Positions 1 through 8,611 of a stretch of 64,000 bases of DNA are shown one piece after another. A model generated the notes under the pieces. That model searched no databases and had not been told where the DNA came from. It saw nothing but the letters and a program-made list of their open reading frames with translations. The DNA is taken from NCBI GenBank assembly GCA_963788585.1, contig CAWBHA010000003.1:372001-436000 (forward strand), written 5' to 3'. The position numbers and the translations under genes were made by a program. Numbering within the stretch: position 1 is the first letter of the stretch; every line of letters starts with the position of its first letter. This DNA is from Bog-473 sp963788585 (GTDB lineage: Bacteria > Actinomycetota > Acidimicrobiia > Acidimicrobiales > RAAP-2).

Positions 1-673
1 TCGTCGTTCGTTCGAAGGCGAAGCGGATGTTGCCCCCCCAAGCCAGCGCGCCGGCGAGGACGGTACAGGCGGACTCCTCTGGCGACCCGTCCGGAGCGAG
101 CAGGAAGAAGGGACAGGCCCGCAGATGAGGCTGTATACCGCCGCGCGACTCGACCACCTTTGTCCCAGGGGTCAGGGCCTCGGTGGTCGTGGTCCACTCG
201 GCAGCCCAGTCACCCCCACCGAAGTGAGTCAGGTACGGCGCGGGAGTGGCGAGAAGCGGTGAAGCTGCGGCGACCTCGTGGAGGGTGATCACCCCACGCT
301 GCCGGTTGGTGATGCTCGCCCACTGGCGCAGCACACCGTGGTCCTCTGCGCGGAACGACAACGTGATCTCGAGCGAGCAGGCGGGGTCGACGAGGCGGAT
401 GTCGGTCCGAGAGTCGACCACTCGGACGTTCTCCACCGTCGGGCGGGTGGTCGTGGTGCCGTCGCTGTGCGTGACGCGCAACGCGGGCGCCCGGGTCGGC
501 TCCTCGTCGTAAGCGGGATAGGCGAGCGGGTAGAGCGCCGGCGGTATCCCGTCCGGCAGCCGCTGCATGTGTGCGTCGATTTCGGGCCCGAACCCCGCCT
601 GCCGTAGCAGACCCCGATCGTCGACGATGAACCCGTAGCCAGCGCCCTGGGACGACACGACGATCGTGCTCAC
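1..673 (-). CDS. Alpha-galactosidase, GH36 family, N-terminal part (partial)
   Basis: This minus-strand frame starts at GTG 673 and stays open to the window edge, so only about 224 N-terminal residues are present. The fragment matches the beta-sandwich N-terminal domain of GH36 melibiases: a PYLTHFGGGDWAAEW segment, then a VESRGG segment and an ALAWGGNIRFAFE strand, the usual order in that domain. The family hydrolyses terminal alpha-galactosides of oligosaccharides; the catalytic barrel with its two aspartates lies outside the window. I chose GTG because upstream in-frame codons give no other start nearby; longer-looking ORFs here in other frames are shadows. Substrate cannot be judged from this domain alone. 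Confidence 0.82.
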   Translation of the reverse strand, partial: MSTIVVSSQGAGYGFIVDDRGLLRQAGFGPEIDAHMQRLPDGIPPALYPLAYPAYDEEPTRAPALRVTHSDGTTTTRPTVENVRVVDSRTDIRLVDPACSLEITLSFRAEDHGVLRQWASITNRQRGVITLHEVAAASPLLATPAPYLTHFGGGDWAAEWTTTTEALTPGTKVVESRGGIQPHLRACPFFLLAPDGSPEESACTVLAGALAWGGNIRFAFERTT

Positions 674-1009
674 CCACCCACCATTGCAGAGCCCTGGCAT
701 TGCGCCAAGCGCACCCAGGCGGGGCAGCGACGTCGGTACGATGCGAGGCGATCGACTAGCCAGAGCCATCGAGGGAATGCTGGACCCAATTGCTCAGGGC
801 GAGTTACGCGTTAGATACGACCGAATCGGTAACGGTGCCAATCGACGTCGTTCTCTGGCTCGGGGACGAGAGTGCTGCTTGAACTACGTCGACGTGCTCC
901 GACCTGGCCGCTTGCCGACGTCCGACTGAGACACGCCGAACGCGCCCGAACATCTCTCGGCAGTTTGTCCGTTCCGACCAATGCCAAGAACAGGCCCTCG
1001 GGCAGCAGA
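674..1009. other. Intergenic stretch, no gene seen
   Basis: The 336 bases between the GH36 start and the end of the MDR gene hold an 87-codon plus-strand frame without a convincing ribosome site or recognisable protein. I see no tRNA, repeat or clear terminator. It should contain the promoter of the galactosidase gene. Confidence 0.4.
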
Positions 1010-1948
1010 CTAAGGGACTAGGACGATCCGGTCATCGCTACCAGCGGTTCTCGTCCAGACCTCTTCGACCTGGGAGAGCGGCATGGCCTTGGCACGAACG
1101 TCGAAGGCACCTTGAGTCACCGCTTCGGCCAATCTCGGCAGTTCTTTGACGAAATCGCGACCGGGGACCGAGCCAATGCCGCTTCCGACGACCTCTAGGC
1201 GCGCCGAGCGCAGCGCGGCCGCGGGAATCGCGGCTTCCGGTCCGGTAATTGCACCGACCTCGATCCAGGACAACGGCTTGGTGCGGTCGGATCGGTTCGT
1301 AAGGATCTGAAGCATCGCTTTTGCGGTGATCTCGCCCCAGAGGTAGTCGATCACTACGTCCACGTCGGCTGCCCGGGCAAGCTCGTCGAACGTGCAAGTG
1401 ATGTCGGCCCCGAGGGTGGGTAGTTCGGCCAGCTTGGATGCATCGCGGCCCGCGGCAATTACCTGGGAGGCGCCGAGGCGCTTGGCGACTTGGATGGCCA
1501 TCCGCCCGGCGTTGCCGGTTGCCCCGAGGATCGCCACCCTCTGCCGGCGACCGAAATCGATCCGGCACCGCAGCGCCACCCACGAGGACATGGCTGGGTT
1601 CATGGCTGCCGCCACTTGAATCGGGTCGGATTTGTCCGGGAGCACGACACTACGATCGAGTTCGATCACTGTCCGCTCCGCCATCGTGCCAAGCGTCGTC
1701 TCGTCGACATCGATGATCGTGTAACGCATCTTCCCTTTCGGGTCGCGGACGACGGCGTCCACGCCCGGAATGAGCGGCAGCTCCCCAGTGCTGGTGTAGT
1801 GGTACCCACCGGCCTGGGAGCGCACCCGCGGATGCAGCCCGGCGGCAAGGACCTCCACGACGACCTCCTCCTTGGTTCGCGCCACCGGCTCGGGAAAGTC
1901 CTGGTAACGAGGTGGCTTTGAAAAGTCGGTGACGACGGCGGCTTTCAT
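1010..1948 (-). CDS. MDR-family NAD(P)-dependent oxidoreductase (quinone-oxidoreductase type)
   Basis: The 312-residue protein has the medium-chain dehydrogenase layout. A GroES-like N-terminal domain opens with MKAAVV and contains a GVDAVV strand near residue 75. A Rossmann domain follows with nucleotide motif ILGATGNAG near residue 140 and a conserved R/K-type NADP side near AAGRDASK. The structural- and catalytic-zinc cysteine clusters of alcohol dehydrogenases are missing, which points to the zinc-independent quinone oxidoreductase/enoyl reductase branch. The start is ATG 1948, preceded by AGAGGAGAGG. It is near the thiolase/zinc-ribbon pair on the same strand, separated by a monooxygenase remnant, so the whole may descend from a degradation cluster. 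Actual substrate unknown. Confidence 0.85.
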   Translation of the reverse strand: MKAAVVTDFSKPPRYQDFPEPVARTKEEVVVEVLAAGLHPRVRSQAGGYHYTSTGELPLIPGVDAVVRDPKGKMRYTIIDVDETTLGTMAERTVIELDRSVVLPDKSDPIQVAAAMNPAMSSWVALRCRIDFGRRQRVAILGATGNAGRMAIQVAKRLGASQVIAAGRDASKLAELPTLGADITCTFDELARAADVDVVIDYLWGEITAKAMLQILTNRSDRTKPLSWIEVGAITGPEAAIPAAALRSARLEVVGSGIGSVPGRDFVKELPRLAEAVTQGAFDVRAKAMPLSQVEEVWTRTAGSDDRIVLVP

Positions 1949-2079
1949 GCTGTCCTCTCCTCTGTGTGATTGATCGTTGGGTGGGGTGGTGGCGTCCCCG
2001 TACTACTGACCCCGGGGACCCGCCTGCCGTAGGAAAGAGGCCGTCGGCCGAGAGGCATTGGTCCTTCGCGAATAGCCGT

Positions 2080-2320
2080 GACGCTTACGGCGTCGAGGTG
2101 CGCCTCGATGGTGCTCAAGTTCGCGGTCTCCTCGATGGCAGAGACATAGCCGTCTGGACGTATCAGTACCCACTGATCGGGCGTCAACCCCGGAACTCGG
2201 AATTGTCTTCGGGCCGCCAGACGACTCCGTTCAAGAGGTCGAGCGCCAGAGTCTTTGTCGAGGGCGTCGGCGGTCCGCTGCGATCCCGAACTCAGCGAGC
2301 AGAACACGAGGCAGGCTCGC
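2080..2320 (-). pseudogene. C-terminal remnant of an FAD-dependent aromatic monooxygenase
   Basis: In this strip between the MDR gene and the thiolase, a minus-strand frame reads ACLVFCS, then PDQWVLIRPDGYVSA, then a short helical tail. That RPDGY context is typical of the thioredoxin-like C-terminal domain of phenol/aromatic FAD monooxygenases (PheA/MhpA/TfdB type), where R-P-D-G-(H/Y)-V-A-W is conserved. No start codon, FAD-binding GXGXXG or hydroxylase domain is present, and the frame simply runs on into the antisense of the thiolase. I read it as the last ~80 codons of a gene whose rest was replaced. The call rests on one motif and position, so confidence is moderate. Confidence 0.45.
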
Positions 2321-2341
2321 GCCGGTAGACCATCTGTGCCC

Positions 2342-3484
2342 TCAGCGGGCGAGCAAGGTGACTGCGGCGGTGCCGGGAGCCCCGTAGACCTGGGCGTAGC
2401 CGACGCGCGGGTCACCCAGGACTTGGCGGTCGCCGGCCTGGCCGCGGAGCTGGAGCACGAGTTCGTGGACCTGGCGGAGGCCAGAGGCTCCGATTGGCTC
2501 TCCGTTGGCGATGAGGCCGCCGTCGGTGTTGATCGGCATGGGGCCCGTGATTTCGGTGGCGCCGTCGGCGAGAAGCTTCTCCTGATCGCCGTCAGCACAG
2601 AAACCGTTCTCGGCCATATGGATGACCTCAGCGCCGGCGTCGGTGTCCTGGACCTGAATCACGTCAACGTCCTCAGGCCCTATCCCTGCGTCTTCGTAGG
2701 CGGCGCGCGATGCGTACACGGTCGGGGCAACATCTTCGTCAACAGGAGCCCAGGTGGTGTTGACCTCGTAAGAGCCGTAGTTGCGTGTGCGAATGGCAGT
2801 CGCCTTCACGTACACCGGCGTATCCGTGAAGCGGTGAGCCATGTCGGCGCGACAGAGGACCACCGCCGCAGCGCCCTCGTCCGGAGCGCAGAACATGTAC
2901 GAGGTAAGCGGGTAGTTGAGCATCGGGGAGCTGAGAATTTCCTCCTCAGTGATCGGCTTTCGGCGGAAGGCCTTGGGATTGAGGGCGCCGTTGCGGTAAT
3001 TCTTCGCTGCCACCTTGGCCAAGGTCGTCGGGGAAACGCCATGGTCGTGCATGTATTTGTTGATCTTCATGCCAAAGAACTTGGTGGTGACGTACTGCCC
3101 GTTCTCCCGATACCAGGCGGGCACGTTTGTGGTCGTCGGATCACCCTTGAACGAGCCGCGAGCGTGCTTATCCGTGCCGACGGCCACGACGATGTCGCCG
3201 TTGCCGGAGCGAATGGCGTTTGCCGCCTGCTGGATCGTGGCGGCCCCGGTCGCGCACGCGCTGAACACGTGGATGAACGGAAGGCCGCTGAGTCCGACCA
3301 GACCGGTGAGGGGGTCGGTCCAGACCCCCCAGCTCCCGCCGAAAGCACACTGGACGTCGTTCCACGTCACCCCTGCGTCGGCCAACGCCAGCTCTACGGC
3401 GTCGGCGGCCATCTCGTACGGGGACTTGTCGCCGTGCCGACCGAAGGGGTGCAGCCCGACACCGATGATCGCGACGTCGTCCAT
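2342..3484 (-). CDS. Thiolase-like acetyl-CoA acetyltransferase / lipid-transfer protein (SCP-x type)
   Basis: The 380-residue protein is the length of SCP-x/lipid-transfer-type thiolases. The acyl-accepting cysteine is in FSACATGAA near residue 84. The C-terminal motif is GEPIGASG in place of the usual GHPxGASG, so the classic histidine is replaced by Glu, as in many non-canonical members that work as a complex with a zinc-ribbon partner. Exactly that partner, the OB-fold/zinc-ribbon gene, sits immediately upstream, its stop touching this ATG. In steroid, benzylsuccinate and alkyl side-chain degradation such pairs perform thiolytic or retro-aldol cleavage of acyl-CoA intermediates. Which substrate applies here is not visible. 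No frame disruption is seen. Confidence 0.88.
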   Translation of the reverse strand: MDDVAIIGVGLHPFGRHGDKSPYEMAADAVELALADAGVTWNDVQCAFGGSWGVWTDPLTGLVGLSGLPFIHVFSACATGAATIQQAANAIRSGNGDIVVAVGTDKHARGSFKGDPTTTNVPAWYRENGQYVTTKFFGMKINKYMHDHGVSPTTLAKVAAKNYRNGALNPKAFRRKPITEEEILSSPMLNYPLTSYMFCAPDEGAAAVVLCRADMAHRFTDTPVYVKATAIRTRNYGSYEVNTTWAPVDEDVAPTVYASRAAYEDAGIGPEDVDVIQVQDTDAGAEVIHMAENGFCADGDQEKLLADGATEITGPMPINTDGGLIANGEPIGASGLRQVHELVLQLRGQAGDRQVLGDPRVGYAQVYGAPGTAAVTLLAR

Positions 3485-3922
3485 TCAGCGCTCCTCACTG
3501 TTGTGTGCGCCGACCGGCGCGAAGGCGAAAGTCATGATCTCGTTGCCGTCGCTGTCGACATAGAAAGGGACGATTCGGAGCACGACCTCCATGCCGAAGT
3601 CGAGCTCTTGGGGATCGCACGCAGTGAGCCGTGACTCGACGCGCACCACATCGTCGAGTTGCACCAGCCCCACCCCGTATGGCTCGAAGGACTGACCCGT
3701 CGGATCACCCCTGTAGTCGACGCTTGGCGGAAACTCCTGAGTCGTCCAAGACACGAGGGTGCCGCGGCGGGGTAGGGGGAGTTCGGCCATGCTCTGGGTG
3801 CCGCAGCGAGGGCACCGCGACTGCACCGGGAAGGTAATCGCCCCGCAGTCCTTGCACTGACCACCGAGCAGCTGCGGATCATCGTCTGGCCACGTGAACA
3901 CGTTCGCGATCGGATTCTGCAT
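3485..3922 (-). CDS. OB-fold zinc-ribbon protein, DUF35 family (thiolase partner)
   Basis: This 145-residue protein has a rubredoxin-like zinc ribbon near residues 23-41, CKDCG followed by CPRCG, and then a beta-rich OB-fold containing RGTLVSWT and YGVGLVQLDD. DUF35 proteins stabilise thiolase-like enzymes and close over the acyl-CoA site. Its stop codon lies directly against the ATG of the thiolase, so the two are co-transcribed and probably translated together. The start at ATG 3922 follows a GGAGGAGC-like sequence. A promoter should lie between here and the attachment-like remnant at 4.1 kb. Confidence 0.88.
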   Translation of the reverse strand: MQNPIANVFTWPDDDPQLLGGQCKDCGAITFPVQSRCPRCGTQSMAELPLPRRGTLVSWTTQEFPPSVDYRGDPTGQSFEPYGVGLVQLDDVVRVESRLTACDPQELDFGMEVVLRIVPFYVDSDGNEIMTFAFAPVGAHNSEER

Positions 3923-4111
3923 CAGTGCTCCTCCACCGTCGGACTCACCGGGATCAGGCTAGCCAACGCCGGTACAAACACGCACGCTTGAGATTCTGAG
4001 CGCGAGTGGTCATATCCAACCCGAGACAGAGCAAAGTCCCGCTCAGACCATAGGCCCAGCATTCCGGGACTTCAGTCAACGCGTTCACCGACCTTCTGTG
4101 AACGACTAGTT

Positions 4112-4160
4112 GCGTGTCGGGGGGAGGATTTGAACCTCCGACCCTTCGGGTTATGAGACC
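4112..4160 (-). repeat. tRNA-Met 3'-half (attachment-site remnant, copy A)
   Basis: Read on the minus strand, this is the 3' half of a tRNA: anticodon loop CTCATAA (anticodon CAU), a short variable loop, and T arm GGAGG-TTCAAAT-CCTCC. A CCCCGAC acceptor strand follows, then ACGC in place of a clean ACCA. The D arm and 5' acceptor are absent upstream, so it is not a tRNA gene. Such partial copies arise when an integrative element recombines into the 3' end of a tRNA gene. Confidence 0.6.
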
Positions 4161-4280
4161 TGTTCGTTGCGTCCAACTGGACTGTACGGACAGATCGAGT
4201 TTGACCAATCCAGCTAGTTACCTGGGATAATGCGACAACATCCACTCTGAGCAGGTATGCGACTTCTGACAGTGAATCCT

Positions 4281-4304
4281 GAATCCGTGGGATTTTCGTG
4301 GGAT
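4281..4304 (-). repeat. Shared 24-bp sequence beside the tRNA half (copy A)
   Basis: The plus strand reads GAATCCGTGGGATTTTCGTG followed by GGAT, which contains two GTGGGAT units. The same sequence occurs at 27307-27330 and, with one extra T, at 42938-42962, each about 120 bp beyond a tRNA half. On the minus strand it can encode SHENPTDS, so it may be the 3' end of an eroded integrase gene. Alternatively the repeats may be arm-type integrase sites. Confidence 0.5.
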
Positions 4305-4477
4305 CCCCGAACCTTCGAGCAATCTTCGGGTCAGTTTCCGAGGGACCCGCGGGGACTCCCATTTACGCCTCAATCCAAAACCCGCTCAGCCTGGCGCCGC
4401 TTCGAGTCGTGGCCTCGATGGTGGGTCCCCTTACAGCCGTGGTGAGGTTGGTGACGAGGCAGGGCCTCGGCTGGGGC

Positions 4478-5233
4478 TCAATCGACTGACTGCAGGCCCT
4501 TCGTACCCACAAGATACGCAGGGTGCGAATAGGAGTCATCCACGGCCAAGTCGGCGATGTTCTCGCCCACCTGTTCGGGGCTGAGGGCTCCTCCGAATCG
4601 GTCGTCGAGGAACTGCGCTTCGCTCATTCCGGCCATTGCGGCGTACCGCTCGGTGTAGAGCTTCCCGAGGCCGGTGGCCGGCGTCAGCTGAGGCAGGACG
4701 GACAGGAAGCGGATGTTCGCTCCAAGGCGCTGCGCTTCAAGTCCGGCATAGGAGCTGATGAGCTTGATCGTGGCCTTCGCCCCTGCATAGCCGCCGCTCA
4801 GCGGCGACCCCACCAATGCGGCCCCGCTGGACAGGCTGACAACCACCGATCCGGGATCGAGGGGCGCAGTCAGGACCTCTCGGGTGAAGTTGAAGACGTG
4901 CTGGACATCCACGTTCCAGTTGGTGCTGAACATCTCCCAGGTTTGCTCACCAAGCGATCCAACGGGAGGGGTCGAACCGGCGTTGAGCACAACGGTCTGG
5001 GGTCGATAGTCAGCGATCAGTTGTGCCGCCAGCGTGGGGTCAGCAACGTCGGCAACCTCGGGAGTGAATGGCTCGCCGAGTTCCTCCTTGAGTTCGACGA
5101 GCAGCTCTTGGTTGCGAGCAACACCTACGACATGAGCGCCGCGCTCGACGAGGGAGACGGAGATTGCCCGCCCGAAACCCCGGCTAGCGCCGGTAACGAT
5201 TGCGGTTGTTCCCGCGAGTTGGCGAATAGACAT
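4478..5233 (-). CDS. Short-chain dehydrogenase/reductase (SDR)
   Basis: The 251-residue protein is a classical SDR. The cofactor motif is TGASRGFG at residues 14-21, the NAG motif is in VVLNAGS, the catalytic Ser sits in VSLSSGAALVG and the Tyr/Lys pair in YAGAK. The ATG at 5233 follows GAGGG at proper distance. It is on the same strand as and about 125 bp downstream of the DHA2 exporter, and both are divergent from the ECF sigma gene. An oxidoreductase near an ECF factor with a SnoaL-like tail is a known arrangement, so this pair may be under that sigma factor. Substrate unknown. Confidence 0.88.
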   Translation of the reverse strand: MSIRQLAGTTAIVTGASRGFGRAISVSLVERGAHVVGVARNQELLVELKEELGEPFTPEVADVADPTLAAQLIADYRPQTVVLNAGSTPPVGSLGEQTWEMFSTNWNVDVQHVFNFTREVLTAPLDPGSVVVSLSSGAALVGSPLSGGYAGAKATIKLISSYAGLEAQRLGANIRFLSVLPQLTPATGLGKLYTERYAAMAGMSEAQFLDDRFGGALSPEQVGENIADLAVDDSYSHPAYLVGTKGLQSVD

Positions 5234-5358
5234 GAATCTTTCCCTCTTTCTGATTGGTTGTGGTTACGGCGACGAATGGATTGGGTGCTCTGAAGGCCAG
5301 CTCGGCCTGCGCCAGGACTGGAGCGCTCGGCTCCGGACGGACTCCGGCCCCAGGCTCC

Positions 5359-6936
5359 TCATTGGGTAGCGGCATCCACGAGGTCAGACGAGCCGGCGAC
5401 CTCTCGTTGCTGGGTGCTCTCCACCGCTTTGACCGTCTTGGCCCGCCGAATGAGGGCGAACGCCACCGGGATGGCGACTATCGCGGTCAGGCCGCAGACC
5501 CACAGGGCCAAGGTGAAGCCGCCAGTGAGAGCAGCCGGGGTTGGGTAGCCGTGGTGGACCAGCATGTGGAAACGAGAGGCGGCGACGGAGGAGGCGACCG
5601 CCACTCCGATGGCGCCACCGAGTTGCTGCGACGTGCTGATGAGCCCAGAAGCCACTCCTGCGTCGCCTTCGGTGACACCGGTCAAGGCGCCGATCGAGAC
5701 GGGGATGAAGGCGAATGCGACGCCGATGCCCGCTACGAAGAACGGTCCTGCTAAGTCCTGCCAGAAGTTCCCGTGCGGGGGAATCCGGGTGGTCCACAGA
5801 ATGCCGGCTCCTATGAGAGCCATCCCGATGACCATGACGCGCTTGGGCGAGTTCTTTGTGACCAGCTTCTGAGACAGCCCGGCGAAGGCCAAAGCCGTTA
5901 CTGAAGTGGTCAGCCAGACCAGCCCGGTCTTCACAGCCGAGAACCCGAGCACCTGCTGCATGTAGAGGGTGCCGATGAAGATGAAGGTATAGAAGCTCGC
6001 GGTGAGCAGGAAGCCCACTACGTTGGAACCGGCAAGAGTGCTCAGCCGAAACAGTCGCAGCGGCAGCAGCGGTGCCTCGACTCGAGCCTCGATGAAGAAG
6101 AACCCAACGACCAGAGCCGCCGCCACGGTGAGCATGGCGAGGGTCTGGGTGGCGCCCCAACCGACCTGCGGCGCCTCCGAGAGGGCATAGACGAGCACCA
6201 CCAGCGCCGAGGTGATGGACGCCGCACCAAAGGGGTCGTAGCGACGCCGAGCTGTACGCACCTTGCTCTCGGGCACGACCTTGGGCGCCAAGGCCAATGC
6301 GACCGCCCCGATGGGCACGTTGAGAAAGAAGATGTACCGCCAGCCGACGTAGCTCGTAAGCAGGCCGCCGGCGAGCAGCCCGACCGTGGCCCCCATGGCA
6401 CCCATCGCCCCCCAGATGCCAAGAGCTTTGTTGCGCTCGGCGCCCTCAGGGAACATGTTCATCACGATCGACAGCGCGGCCGGCAGAACGATCGCCGCAC
6501 CCAAACCCTGGAACCCGCGCATGATGATCAGGAATGTGTCCGAGGTGGCCAACCCGCAGGCTAGGGATGCGGCCGAGAAAACTGCCAGGCCCACCATGAG
6601 TAGGCGTCGACGCCCGAGCAGGTCGGCAGCTCGACCGCCTAGGAGCAGAAAGCCTCCGAAGGTCAGGCCGTAGGCGGTGACCACCCACTGCAGGTCGGAC
6701 TCGGAGAAGTGCAGCTTCAGGCCGATGGTCGGCAGGGCCACGTTGACGATCGTGAGGTCAACGATGGTCATGAAGTAGGCCACGACCAGCAGCGCGAAGG
6801 CCCGCCAGCGCCGCAAGGCCGAATCGGAGACGACCGCACTCGCCGCTTGGGTCCGTAGGGACGCTCCCAGGTCAGGAGGAGACGAAATCCGCTGTCCATC
6901 CTCGGCGTGGTCTGCAGGTGTGCTGACCGAGGTCAT
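5359..6936 (-). CDS. DHA2-type MFS multidrug exporter (14 TM)
   Basis: The 525-residue membrane protein has the hallmarks of the EmrB/QacA (DHA2) group: a first helix with MTIVDLTIVNVALP, the loop motif GGRAADLLGRRRLL between helices 2 and 3, and about 14 hydrophobic segments. The C-terminal half contains GLISTSQQLGGAIGVA, also typical. The group expels drugs and metabolites by proton antiport. I chose ATG 6936, preceded by AGGAG at seven bases. The open frame continues upstream to 7188, but that overlaps the divergent sigma gene and is not protein-like. Its neighbours are the SDR downstream and the ECF sigma factor across a 114-bp divergent promoter region. Confidence 0.9.
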   Translation of the reverse strand: MTSVSTPADHAEDGQRISSPPDLGASLRTQAASAVVSDSALRRWRAFALLVVAYFMTIVDLTIVNVALPTIGLKLHFSESDLQWVVTAYGLTFGGFLLLGGRAADLLGRRRLLMVGLAVFSAASLACGLATSDTFLIIMRGFQGLGAAIVLPAALSIVMNMFPEGAERNKALGIWGAMGAMGATVGLLAGGLLTSYVGWRYIFFLNVPIGAVALALAPKVVPESKVRTARRRYDPFGAASITSALVVLVYALSEAPQVGWGATQTLAMLTVAAALVVGFFFIEARVEAPLLPLRLFRLSTLAGSNVVGFLLTASFYTFIFIGTLYMQQVLGFSAVKTGLVWLTTSVTALAFAGLSQKLVTKNSPKRVMVIGMALIGAGILWTTRIPPHGNFWQDLAGPFFVAGIGVAFAFIPVSIGALTGVTEGDAGVASGLISTSQQLGGAIGVAVASSVAASRFHMLVHHGYPTPAALTGGFTLALWVCGLTAIVAIPVAFALIRRAKTVKAVESTQQREVAGSSDLVDAATQ

Positions 6937-7050
6937 CGTGAGTCTCCTGTCTGGTTGTTGGGTCCTACAGCAGTTGAAACACCGAGCCGAAGCAGGATTG
7001 AGCGATGAATCTGCGGCACGCTTGGTGTTACAACGTCCAGGAGGTCTCAC

Positions 7051-8070
7051 ATGGTGGAAGCGGAATCGATGACCGATGCGGTGCTTGCCCGGGCCCAGTC
7101 CGGCGATAGCGATGCCTTCGCTGAGCTCACCAACCCCTACCACCGGGAACTCCACGTGCACTGTTATCGGATCCTCGGATCGTTCCAAGACGCCGAGGAC
7201 CTACTTCAGGAGACTCTCTTGTCGGCATGGCAAGCACTCGATCGATTCGACGGGCGTTCGCTCCGGGCCTGGCTATACCGCATCGCCACCAACAGGTGCC
7301 TGAACTATCTCCGCGACTCCTCGCGCCGTCCGAAGGTCACCATCGCGGTTGACTCGGGGTCGCCGTTCGCCGGCGCGGCGCATTCGGACGAGCCGTGGTG
7401 GATCGAGCCCTACCCGGACGTCTTGATCGATCTCGTCGAACCGGGTCCAGAGGCTCGCTACGAGGCGCGGGAGTCCATCGCGCTCTCGTTCGTGGCCGGC
7501 CTCCAACATCTGCCGATCCAACAGCGGGCAGCGCTGGTCCTACGCGACGTCCTTGGCTTCTCAGCAGTCGAGGTCGCCGACATGCTCGACTCGACGCCGG
7601 CGTCGATCAACAGCGCGCTGCAGCGGGCCCGCGCTGGCATGGAACACTCAAGCCCTTCCGATCGAGTGACACTTCCGCGATCCCCCCACGAGGCGGAGGT
7701 CGTCGATCGATTCATCGACGCCATCCAGCAGGGCGATCTCGATCGCGTCGTCGCGCTACTCACCGATAACGCCAGGCTGAAGATGCCGCCGGAGCCCTTC
7801 GAGTTCCACGGTCCGCGGCCGATCGCCGAATTCCTCCGGCAGGTTGCGTTCTGGCGCGAGGACCTCAAGATGGTCCCGACGAGAGCCAACAACGACCCCG
7901 CCTTCGGCTACTACCGCAAGGACCCCAGCGCCGACGTCTATCGAGCCAGTGGAATTTTCGTGCTGACAATCTCAGAAGACCAGGTCTCTTCGATGACGCG
8001 GTTCGGCGACAAGAGCCTCTTCGCCTGTTTCGGCTTGCCCCGCACGATCCTGCAGCCACCCAAGCCTTGA
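7051..8070 (+). CDS. ECF RNA polymerase sigma factor with SnoaL-like C-terminal domain
   Basis: Of the 339 residues, the first ~190 form sigma regions 2 and 4. Region 2 shows DAEDLLQETLLSAW and the following YRIATN; region 4 shows LPIQQRAALVLRDVLG with a helix-turn-helix over SAVEVADMLDSTPASI. Between them is the WIEPYPD segment common to the sigma-G/SigJ-like actinobacterial families. Residues ~205-330 form a SnoaL/NTF2-like fold, which in ECF41-type factors acts as a built-in regulator in place of an anti-sigma. The ATG is preceded by AGGAGG (CCAGGAGGTCTCAC). It is divergent from the DHA2 exporter/SDR pair, which are its likely targets. No anti-sigma gene is nearby. Confidence 0.9.
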   Translation: MVEAESMTDAVLARAQSGDSDAFAELTNPYHRELHVHCYRILGSFQDAEDLLQETLLSAWQALDRFDGRSLRAWLYRIATNRCLNYLRDSSRRPKVTIAVDSGSPFAGAAHSDEPWWIEPYPDVLIDLVEPGPEARYEARESIALSFVAGLQHLPIQQRAALVLRDVLGFSAVEVADMLDSTPASINSALQRARAGMEHSSPSDRVTLPRSPHEAEVVDRFIDAIQQGDLDRVVALLTDNARLKMPPEPFEFHGPRPIAEFLRQVAFWREDLKMVPTRANNDPAFGYYRKDPSADVYRASGIFVLTISEDQVSSMTRFGDKSLFACFGLPRTILQPPKP

Positions 8071-8611
8071 GGGACGGGCCGGCGTAGTGGGTCGGCGTTC
8101 ACGAGGTGTGACTTGTTGAGGCTGGCGGAGACGAGGTAGCTCAGCTCAGGCCGATCGGCCCACGGAAGCGAGAACTTGAGCTTGCCTGGCCACGACTTGA
8201 TCCCGGGCTTCTCTCGGCTGATTGGACCCGGGCGATATGGGAAGCTTTGCGCTGAGCGCCTCATCGACATGCCGGTTGTGACCTTCACCGCGTCCTGGTC
8301 TCTGAGTGACGTGACGCCGGGAGCCCCGCCGACGCGCTACCTCGCAGTATCGATCGCCGGACTTCGCGAGGCGCACGATCTGAGCGACGTTAGCTGACGG
8401 GCTACCTCGGATCGACGCCTGGCTGCTCCCGGAGCGCGGTGATGGACACACTCAAGTTGGTACCTCGAGGCCGGGGGACGACTTGAACCTCCCACCTTCG
8501 GGTTATAAGACCTCGATAGCTCCTTGACATCACCGCGATCCGGGCCCAGAATTGTCGGTGATCAACCCGGGCGTCAGTGCGCACTGCGCCAGCTACGTAG
8601 GAGGAAGAACC
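8071..8611. other. Gene-free stretch with a decayed tRNA-like half
   Basis: The 541 bases after the sigma gene hold no convincing ORF on either strand. They contain the tRNA-like remnant at 8466-8512 and, at the right end, the ribosome site of the small membrane peptide. Confidence 0.4.
8466..8512 (-). repeat. Decayed tRNA 3'-half (att-like, copy D)
   Basis: On the minus strand the order is GGTCTTATAACCCGAAGG, then GGAGGTTCAAGT, then a GC-rich acceptor-like end. It aligns along its length with the tRNA-Met half at 42772-42820 but carries several changes, including CTTATAA for CTCATAA and a broken T stem. The shared ~24-bp sequence is not seen beside it. Confidence 0.4.

Larger units (their letters stand above)
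3923..4477. other. Gene-free junction region with att-like sequences
   Basis: This 555-base stretch separates the thiolase operon from the SDR/exporter block. It holds a tRNA-Met-like 3' half (4112-4160) and a ~24-bp sequence (4281-4304) shared with two other places in the window. Short frames on both strands lack ribosome sites or recognisable products. Confidence 0.5.

Noticed and set aside
2255..3634. 459-codon plus-strand ORF across the thiolase
   Set aside because: It is the antisense frame of the thiolase and DUF35 genes, a common effect of high third-position GC; its sequence is rich in Arg/Gly/His without any domain.
6937..7188. N-terminal extension of the DHA2 exporter
   Set aside because: It overlaps the divergent ECF sigma gene and lacks protein-like composition; AGGAG supports ATG 6936.
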